A DNA stretch of 17,211 nt from JAFGTE01 sp965369305. Lineage in GTDB: Bacteria; Patescibacteriota; Gracilibacteria; UM-FILTER-43-11. Made by a program: the position numbers and the translations under genes. The notes beneath the pieces are model-generated. The model was not told the DNA's origin and made no database searches. It saw only the letters and a list, made by a program, of their open reading frames with translations. Positions 1 to 4,545 of the stretch are shown here, piece after piece. The stretch covers positions 1-17,211 of the forward strand of contig CBDUQG010000016.1 in assembly GCA_965369305.1 (NCBI GenBank), given 5' to 3'. The number at the start of each line of letters is the position of its first letter. Positions within the stretch are counted from its first letter, which is position 1.

Positions 1-1453
1 GCACCCAGCTGTGCTTCGGGCCGAGGTAGAACTCGGGACCCAGAGCACCCTGGAAACCACCACCACCGTTGATCGTCGCCAGGCCGTAGGCCATGACGTT
101 CAGACCGAACCAGTTGGCGAACTTCGGACGGAAACCAGCTCCGCCCTTGAAGTACATGGTCCAACGCTCTCCGCCCTCGACGAGAGAGGAGTAGTGACTG
201 GCAATGCCGCCCTTGGGGCTAACCAACCCGCCGAGACTGAACTCGAGCGTGAAGGGAACCTTGGGAGCGGTCCAACCGACGCCGGCACCGAAGTTGACCA
301 GCATGAGGTTGGACTGGTCCGACGCGAGGACGGACGTCATGCCGACCTCACCCAGGACGTAGATGCCATCGTTGGTGTGCTTGCCCTTGCCCCAGTTCGG
401 CTTGATCAGTTCGATGTCGCCGAAGGCCAGAACGGTGTCGCCACCCTTCTGGAGCTTGTCCCAGGGAACGGTTTCACCTGCGAGGGTGACACCGTTGGCG
501 TCGGCCTTCTCGACCTTGCCACACTTGGCCTCCTGCTTGTCGCGCAGGAAGCAAGCATCCTTGCCCTTGACGGAGTCGATGCTGCCGGCTTCGCCGATCA
601 CGAAGGCCTTGTCGCCCTTGGCGATCTCCTCGGGGGTGACCGTCTTGGACTCTTTGCCGTCGTTCACGGTGATGCCAGAGGCGTCGGCCTTCTCGATCTT
701 GCCGCAGTGCTTCGTCCCATCCTTCATGAGGATGCAGCCATTCTGGCCGACGAGGCCACCGGTGGTGAGACCCTTGTAGGGGCGCTTGCCTTCGGGCAGC
801 TGGACCGTGGCGCGAGCGATCGCACCGTGGGCCAGGATGACCGCGTCGCCAGACGACGCCTTGAGAGGCTTGCCCTCGTACTCGGCGTACTCGGCTGCTG
901 CGCTGAGCATCTTCTTGGCGTTCGCCGTGAAGTCGTTGCTCGGCGCGTCCTTCAGAGCCTTGTCAGCTTCTGCCTTGACCTTCTTCCAAAGGTCGTAGCA
1001 GCCGTCGGACCACTTGCCGTCGGACTTCTCGCAGCTATTCGCCTTGAGGTAGTCCATCATGGCCTTGTTGGTCTTGGCGGGCACCTTGTCGCCGGGGGCG
1101 TTCAGAACGAACTGAAAGCCCTCGAAGAGGTTGGTGAAGCGGCTGACGTTCTTGGGCGTGATCGTCTTGACGGCTGGCTTGAGCTGCTTCTCGACGTACT
1201 CTGCCTGCATCGTCACGTAGTAGTGACGACCGACGTAGTGGTCGAGCTCGCTGAGCTCCTCCCAGCTCTTGACGGGCATGAGGGGGGAGTCGGACTTCTT
1301 CTCGTCCTCGTCCTTCTTGTCTGCGGGCTTGTCCTTGTCGGCGTCGTCCGCGGGCTTGTCCTCGGGGTTCTGCGCCAGAGCGATGCTCGGCGTGAACGTG
1401 AATGCGAAGACGGCCATGAGGGCCGCCATCAGGGTGAAGATTTTGGTCTTCAT
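1..1453 (-). CDS. Exported protein with Cys-pair repeats and barrel-like C-terminus (partial, 3' end outside window)
   Basis: I translated this open frame on the minus strand from the ATG at 1453; it stays open for 484 codons to the window edge, so the C-terminus is missing. Residues 1-28 are a classic signal peptide (basic MKTK start, hydrophobic core, ALA-Q cleavage region). A Lys/Asp-rich linker (about 29-57) follows, then a helical region with a likely disulfide pair (C141, C152). Two related repeats come next, near 236-300 and 307-350, each with Cys-x9-Cys followed by GK-I/V-EKADA (C240/C250 and C311/C321). From about 363 alternating aromatic and Gly-rich strands resemble an outer-membrane beta-barrel. 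The start at 1453 has AAGGAG six bases upstream. An in-frame ATG at 1528 with GGAGG seven bases upstream would add 25 residues. Function is unknown. Codons are strongly G/C-ending, unlike the right half of the window. The gene is transcribed alone from a promoter near 1835-1863. Confidence 0.85.
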   Translation of the reverse strand, partial: MKTKIFTLMAALMAVFAFTFTPSIALAQNPEDKPADDADKDKPADKKDEDEKKSDSPLMPVKSWEELSELDHYVGRHYYVTMQAEYVEKQLKPAVKTITPKNVSRFTNLFEGFQFVLNAPGDKVPAKTNKAMMDYLKANSCEKSDGKWSDGCYDLWKKVKAEADKALKDAPSNDFTANAKKMLSAAAEYAEYEGKPLKASSGDAVILAHGAIARATVQLPEGKRPYKGLTTGGLVGQNGCILMKDGTKHCGKIEKADASGITVNDGKESKTVTPEEIAKGDKAFVIGEAGSIDSVKGKDACFLRDKQEAKCGKVEKADANGVTLAGETVPWDKLQKGGDTVLAFGDIELIKPNWGKGKHTNDGIYVLGEVGMTSVLASDQSNLMLVNFGAGVGWTAPKVPFTLEFSLGGLVSPKGGIASHYSSLVEGGERWTMYFKGGAGFRPKFANWFGLNVMAYGLATINGGGGFQGALGPEFYLGPKHSWV

Positions 1454-1642
1454 GGCCTTCTCCTTCTTGTGTTCGGGGTTGTGGTTGTTGGTGAAAACGC
1501 GCCGAAGCGCGCCAGTCTGGTGACTCATGACGTTTCCTCCGGGCGCAATGCCCATGAAAGGGCATTGCCCTGTTCTTGTGAACCAGGCTTGCGCCCGGTG
1601 TGGATACCACAAAGACAACATGTCTCTGTGCCACAAGCTGCC
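1397..1642. repeat. 246-bp perfect direct repeat, copy 1 (leader RNA + signal peptide)
   Basis: Every base from 1397 to 1642 matches 2775-3020 (offset 1378). The repeat covers the distal 5' leader, two candidate start codons with their SDs, and the first 19 codons of the signal peptide. It ends abruptly before the signal peptidase region, where the mature proteins become unrelated. No target-site duplication or transposase is visible around it. Confidence 0.97.
1526..1598 (-). promoter_or_regulatory. Three-way-junction leader RNA with SD in closing stem (copy 1)
   Basis: In the minus-strand RNA, P1 pairs CCGGGC (1598-1593) with GCCCGG (1544-1539). P2 is CCTGgTTC/GAACAGG with loop ACAA (1587-1569). 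P3 is GCAATGCCC/GGGCATTGC with loop TTTCAT (1568-1545). P2, P3 and the 3' strand of P1 abut without gaps. The first two bases of the SD GGAGG (1540-1536) lie in P1, seven bases before the ATG at 1528. A longer P1 (10 bp, CCGGGCGCAA with TTGCGCCCGG) competes with the base of P3, so a switch is possible. No known riboswitch class was recognised; ligand or trigger is unknown. Confidence 0.6.
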
Positions 1643-1685
1643 CTATAAGCGCGCACGCGCATATAAAACAATTTATGGCACAGAG
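1624..1685 (-). promoter_or_regulatory. Long-range leader stem CTCTGTGCCA/TGGCACAGAG (gene 1)
   Basis: In minus-strand RNA, bases 1685-1676 pair perfectly with 1633-1624. The 5' arm lies outside the 246-bp repeat. In gene 2 the corresponding arm (3052-3042) differs but still pairs, through one G-U wobble, with the repeated arm (3012-3002). Confidence 0.5.
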
Positions 1686-1811
1686 AGCCACAACATAAGC
1701 AAAAGGAGGCGAAAATAGCCATTTTTCCCCTTGAAATTTTACTAGAAACGAGCTGTTAAAGACCATAAACATGAGGAGTTTTCACTCCTGCCATAGAGGC
1801 ATTGAGGACCT

Positions 1812-1863
1812 CTCCTACAATGTTTAGGAGAACAACTTTATCATATATTTACAAAACTGTCAA
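1812..1863 (-). promoter_or_regulatory. Promoter of gene 1 with 5'-terminal stem-loop
   Basis: Reading the minus strand: TTGACA (1863-1858), 17-bp spacer, TAAAGT (1840-1835). Four bases later the hairpin CTCCTA-N7-TAGGAG begins (1830-1812), so the mRNA would start at or inside it. The leader to the ATG at 1453 would be about 375 nt. Confidence 0.75.
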
Positions 1864-1889
1864 GGGTAATGATGGTGGTAAAACATATC

Positions 1890-1913
1890 AAAAAAGCCTC
1901 AGGGCTTCTGAGG
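1890..1913 (-). terminator. Intrinsic terminator of gene 2
   Basis: In minus-strand RNA: CCTCAG (1913-1908), loop AAGCC, CTGAGG (1902-1897), then C and six U (1895-1890). Two further hairpins lie between it and the gene 2 stop codon: CTCCTCCGGG/CCCGGAGGAG (1931-1955) and ACGTAG/CTACGT (1965-1985). Confidence 0.75.
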
Positions 1914-1930
1914 GAAAATGGGGAGCTAGG

Positions 1931-1955
1931 CTCCTCCGGGTCAAGCCCGGAGGAG
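1931..1955 (-). terminator. GC-rich 10-bp hairpin in gene 2 3' UTR
   Basis: CTCCTCCGGG and CCCGGAGGAG pair perfectly around a 5-base loop. There is no immediate U-tract on the transcribed side, so it is more likely a 3'-end stabiliser or pause hairpin ahead of the real terminator at 1890-1913. Confidence 0.45.
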
Positions 1956-1997
1956 CGCTAGTTTACGTAGCAAGGGTTTCTACGTTACCCTGACGAT

Positions 1998-2831
1998 CTA
2001 CTCGTCGTCTTCCTCCTCCTCGCGAGGAAGCGGGGGCGCCTTGGATTTCTTGGACTTGCCGTCTCCCTTGCGGGGTGGGGGCGCGTCTTCGTCATCCTCG
2101 GTTTCCGGGTCGGAGCCTTCGGCGCTGTCATCAGCGTCGTCTTCCTCCTCCTCGGCCTTGCGCTTGGCTTCCTCGGCCTCACGCTTGGCTTTGGCCGCCC
2201 TTTTCTTGGCAGCAACTTCTTCCCTGCGCTTGGCAGCAGCTTCCTCCCTGCGCTTGGCTTCCTCTTCATCCTCGTCCTTCTTCTTGGGAAGTTTGACGAG
2301 CAGGATGATGAGCAGGATGTCACCGAGCAGCGCCAGACCAGCGATGACCCAGAGCAGCCAGTGTGCACTGCCGATGGCCGCCAGGAGAGTATTCTTGTTC
2401 TCCTCGGCTTGCTCGACCAGGGCCTTGCTGCAGGGGTCGTTGCACTCGGCAACGGCCTTGCACTCGCCGTTCTCGTCACGCTTTTCGCCTTCCTTGCACT
2501 CTTCGACGCAAGCACCGTCCTTGACGGGGAAGCGCTCGTAGCCGTCGATGCATTCGCAACCGCCGCCTTCCTTGGGGACCTCGTGCTCACCGCAGTCGGT
2601 CTTGTCCGGCTTGGGGCCGGGCTTCGGCTTCGGCTTGGGCTTCGGCTTCGGCTTGGGCTTCGGTGTGACGTTGGCAGGACACACGCAAGCGGCTCGCTGA
2701 GCCGGCGTGGGCTTCATGTCACATTCGGGGCACTCACCCGGTTGGGCGGCGTAGGCCACCTCGGGGGTGAGAAGCGTGAATGCGAAGACGGCCATGAGGG
2801 CCGCCATCAGGGTGAAGATTTTGGTCTTCAT
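1998..2831 (-). CDS. Single-span exported protein with Cys-rich, Lys-Pro-repeat exterior and charged cytoplasmic tail
   Basis: A 277-residue protein from the ATG at 2831 (AAGGAG six bases upstream); an in-frame ATG at 2906 with GGAGG would give 302 residues. Residues 1-29 are a signal peptide whose first 19 residues are identical to gene 1. The exterior (30-147) has twelve Cys, including CPEC, CVC and GGCECIDGYE, an EGF-like arrangement, plus a Lys-Pro dipeptide run at about 57-76. One membrane span lies at about 148-171. KKK after it puts the C-terminus inside: a Glu/Lys/Arg/Ala helix (about 174-230), then an acidic, Pro-containing tail. This is type I membrane topology. The family was not recognised and function is unknown; a link between the cell surface and an internal scaffold is inference only. 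Transcribed alone, between its own promoter and terminator. Confidence 0.85.
   Translation of the reverse strand: MKTKIFTLMAALMAVFAFTLLTPEVAYAAQPGECPECDMKPTPAQRAACVCPANVTPKPKPKPKPKPKPKPGPKPDKTDCGEHEVPKEGGGCECIDGYERFPVKDGACVEECKEGEKRDENGECKAVAECNDPCSKALVEQAEENKNTLLAAIGSAHWLLWVIAGLALLGDILLIILLVKLPKKKDEDEEEAKRREEAAAKRREEVAAKKRAAKAKREAEEAKRKAEEEEDDADDSAEGSDPETEDDEDAPPPRKGDGKSKKSKAPPLPREEEEDDE
2621..2662. repeat. Hexanucleotide microsatellite coding for (Lys-Pro)n in gene 2
   Basis: Seven tandem copies of GCTTCG or GCTTGG on the plus strand encode the Lys-Pro run of gene 2. The period of six keeps the frame when copies are gained or lost, so the length of the surface spacer could vary between strains. 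Confidence 0.85.
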
Positions 2832-3020
2832 GGCCTTCTCCTTCTTGTGTTCGGGGTTGTGGTTGTTGGTGAAAACGCGCCGAAGCGCGCCAGTCTGGTG
2901 ACTCATGACGTTTCCTCCGGGCGCAATGCCCATGAAAGGGCATTGCCCTGTTCTTGTGAACCAGGCTTGCGCCCGGTGTGGATACCACAAAGACAACATG
3001 TCTCTGTGCCACAAGCTGCC
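2775..3020. repeat. 246-bp perfect direct repeat, copy 2 (leader RNA + signal peptide)
   Basis: This is the second copy of the block at 1397-1642, with no mismatch including third codon positions. It lies at the 5' end of gene 2. The perfect identity implies a recent duplication or continuing gene conversion. Confidence 0.97.
2904..2976 (-). promoter_or_regulatory. Three-way-junction leader RNA with SD in closing stem (copy 2)
   Basis: This is the identical second copy of the structure at 1526-1598, upstream of gene 2: P1 2976-2971 with 2922-2917, P2 2965-2947, P3 2946-2923, SD at 2918-2914, candidate ATG at 2906. Because the copies are identical they give no covariation within this element; support is thermodynamic and positional only. 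Confidence 0.6.
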
Positions 3021-3052
3021 GCCTAAGCTAAGAAGCAGGTCGTGACACAGAG
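3002..3052 (-). promoter_or_regulatory. Long-range leader stem CTCTGTGTCAC/GTGGCACAGAG (gene 2)
   Basis: This is an 11-bp pairing in minus-strand RNA with one U-G wobble (3045 with 3009). It matches the gene 1 stem although the 5' arm is not part of the identical repeat. On the plus-strand RNA the same position would be an A-C mismatch, so the pairing is specific to the transcribed strand. Confidence 0.5.
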
Positions 3053-3165
3053 ATTCGGTCAAAGAAGATTAGAAGTAATTATCAAAATAATGTAGAAATT
3101 CAGATATTCATAAGCGCCCGAATCCACGAAAAATGAGGACACAAAACGTGCCCTATAAACCGCTG

Positions 3166-3216
3166 GATCAGGCTTACTCATAAGGAATATTGAACATACC
3201 TTGCTGTTAATGATCA
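3166..3216 (-). promoter_or_regulatory. Conserved leader element (gene 2 copy)
   Basis: The plus-strand word GATCAGGCTTACTCATAAGG continues to 3189 and matches 4306-4329 at 23 of 24 positions. A second word at 3202-3216 (TGCTGTTAATGATCA) matches 4347-4361 with one difference. In RNA the GATCA and TGATC ends can pair around a small CTTA/TAAG hairpin. Function unknown. Confidence 0.6.
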
Positions 3217-3244
3217 TCACGCAACCCTAAAGGGACGTGAGATA

Positions 3245-3294
3245 TCCTACAATGGTAGGAAGAGTAAAGTATCATAAAAATGCCAATGAGTCAA
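3245..3294 (-). promoter_or_regulatory. Promoter of gene 2 with 5'-terminal stem-loop
   Basis: Minus strand: TTGACT (3294-3289), 17-bp spacer, TACTTT (3271-3266), then five bases and the hairpin TCCTAC-CATT-GTAGGA (3260-3245). The layout matches the gene 1 promoter, and the hairpin shares ATTGTAGG with genes 1 and 3. The leader to the ATG at 2831 is about 430 nt. Confidence 0.7.
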
Positions 3295-3318
3295 GGGTAT
3301 TATGACTCCAAGGCCTTT

Positions 3319-3373
3319 AAAAAATGGCGCTCTTCCGGTCCAACCTGCAGTAGGTTATTCCGGAAGAGACGCC
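3319..3373 (-). terminator. Intrinsic terminator of gene 3
   Basis: The arms at 3326-3338 (GGCGCTCTTCCGG) and 3360-3373 pair over 13 bp with one bulged base. An inner AACCT/AGGTT stem lies at 3342-3356. On the minus strand the stem is followed by A and six U (3324-3319). It lies just beyond the gene 3 stop. Confidence 0.85.
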
Positions 3374-3383
3374 AAAAGCACGG

Positions 3384-4145
3384 TTATTTGCTGGTTTGCC
3401 TCTTGGTGTGAGGCCAGTTCGTGGTCCTTGAGGGGCCTGAGCAAACAGTAAGCGCTGGATCTTCTTCATCTGGCAGAGGGGGCGGTGAGCTGCCTTCATC
3501 AGGGCGCTTGGTCCGGATGATGGTGGTATTCTCACGCTGCCTAATTCGGCGTGTTTTTCTCTCCGACCCGTCCCCGATGAGTGTTGGGCTTTCAGGCTCC
3601 TCTCGAATAAGGGTGGGTTTATCACGGGGTTCCTCTTCCTCATCGGTCAGCGCCTGCAAGGCAAGCGCCACCATTTCCTCGATTTCTCGAGCCAAGTCGT
3701 CGCTGGCGACGTAGTCCGAAAGCAGTGCTTCCAGTGCTTTCTGCGTCACATACTTTTTAGAAATGGCTTTGCGGGCACTGTAGTGCTTGTTGATGTGTTC
3801 TTGCACCTCGTGCAAGTTCACCAAGTCCTCGACCGCTTCAGCGATCATGGTACGCAGTTCGACCTTCGTCGCGTAGCGCTTCTTGAGGCTTTTGCGCGGG
3901 GTGTAGTGCTTGAAACGCTCTTGGACCTCATCCAGGGTCACGAAGTTCACGCAGGCTTCTTCTACAACTTCGTCTACTTTTGACTCAATCGTAGAATACA
4001 TAAGCCTCCACTCTCGCCTCATCAACCTCTTGATGCTCCGCTTGTGAAGCCAGTTCAAGACAAGGACGACGCCTACCACAAGGACAATAAGAACAATAAT
4101 CGTTCCACCAAAATTCTCCATCAGGATGGCATTGAATTTCTCCAT
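3384..4145 (-). CDS. Membrane-anchored repeat protein (FVT/YVT-type repeats)
   Basis: A 253-residue protein; the ATG at 4145 is preceded by GGAG nine bases upstream. One membrane span at about 13-32 is followed by a strongly basic stretch (HKRSIKRLMRR), which predicts a cytoplasmic C-terminus. Residues about 67-150 hold a tandem repeat of about 41 residues: FVTLDEVQERF...KHY..RK...KKRYATKVEL, then LVNLHEVQEHI.KHY.ARK...KKYVTQKAL, and a partial third (DYVASDDL). An acidic stretch and a low-complexity tail with two PTLI motifs, TTII and a Pro run follow. Similar YVT-x3-L elements occur in gene 4, suggesting the two are architectural relatives. The family was not recognised; coiled-coil or oligomerising repeats are likely. 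The last roughly 25 residues are basic and unremarkable. Confidence 0.8.
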   Translation of the reverse strand: MEKFNAILMENFGGTIIVLIVLVVGVVLVLNWLHKRSIKRLMRREWRLMYSTIESKVDEVVEEACVNFVTLDEVQERFKHYTPRKSLKKRYATKVELRTMIAEAVEDLVNLHEVQEHINKHYSARKAISKKYVTQKALEALLSDYVASDDLAREIEEMVALALQALTDEEEEPRDKPTLIREEPESPTLIGDGSERKTRRIRQRENTTIIRTKRPDEGSSPPPLPDEEDPALTVCSGPSRTTNWPHTKRQTSK

Positions 4146-4174
4146 CTATCTAGTCTCCAAATTAGGGTTAAAAG

Positions 4175-4220
4175 TCTGCGTCACCAGCCGCCACCAATAA
4201 GTAGCAATTGGCGACGCAGA
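4175..4220 (-). promoter_or_regulatory. Large stem-loop in gene 3 leader (possible attenuator)
   Basis: TCTGCGTC (4175-4182) and GACGCAGA (4213-4220) pair, with an inner CCAAT/ATTGG stem. On the minus strand it is followed by C and four U, shortly before the gene 3 SD; on the plus strand it is followed by GCC and five T. It could be a weak terminator or attenuator in the leader, or a translation-control stem. Confidence 0.5.
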
Positions 4221-4305
4221 GCCTTTTTAGCAAATAATTCAAGTGGCTGTATTCCCAGAAACCCGCATCCAACACTCAGACATCAAAAAATGCCCGAAGT
4301 AGTCA

Positions 4306-4361
4306 GATCAGGCTTATTCATAAGGAATAAGGCACACTTGATTCCATGCTTTTAATGATCA
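4306..4361 (-). promoter_or_regulatory. Conserved leader element (gene 3 copy)
   Basis: This is the second copy of the two-word element at 3166-3216. Order and orientation relative to the promoter are the same, with 17 instead of 12 bases between the words. The flanking leader sequence is not conserved. Confidence 0.6.
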
Positions 4362-4385
4362 GCCCTGGCAAAACAAGGCAATGCC

Positions 4386-4434
4386 CTACAATTCGTAGAG
4401 AGTTTATAGTGGCATATTAATTAAATTCAGTCAA
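4386..4434 (-). promoter_or_regulatory. Promoter of gene 3 with 5'-terminal stem-loop
   Basis: Minus strand: TTGACT (4434-4429). The -10 is either CACTAT at 17 bp (4411-4406) or TATAAA at 20 bp (4408-4403). A short hairpin CTAC-GAATT-GTAG (4398-4386) follows. It is the weakest of the four left-block promoters but has the same order of parts. Confidence 0.5.
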
Positions 4435-4458
4435 GAATCTTAGCTTCTCAGACACATC

Positions 4459-4514
4459 AAAAAAGGTGGCGCTCTCCCAGCATGATTCAGTTGGAATCAT
4501 GCTGGGAGGGGCGC
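4459..4514 (-). terminator. Very strong intrinsic terminator of gene 4
   Basis: A perfect 15-bp stem, CTCCCAGCATGATTC (4474-4488) with GAATCATGCTGGGAG (4494-4508), has a 5-base loop and is extended by outer GCGC pairing. On the minus strand it is followed by ACC and six U (4464-4459). Confidence 0.9.
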
Positions 4515-4545
4515 GGGTCGCATGGTTTTTTGCTAGCCTCTCACC

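Noticed and set aside
11..1648. A 545-codon plus-strand open frame across the first 1.6 kb
   Set aside because: It is the antisense of gene 1; its Val/Leu/Gly-rich product has no domain logic, while the minus strand gives a signal peptide, repeats and SDs.
1525..1722. Possible 65-codon Cys-rich upstream ORF (MAIFASFCLCCG...) with an SD-like AAGGGG, ending in an ATGA overlap with the start at 1528
   Set aside because: In the gene 2 leader the same frame has a stop upstream and no start codon, so it is not conserved; the Cys-rich start lies outside the repeat. Kept only as a remote option for translational coupling.
1397..3020. The two 246-bp copies as ends of a composite transposon or insertion sequence
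   Set aside because: No transposase, no terminal inverted repeats and no target duplication; the repeat borders follow gene parts.
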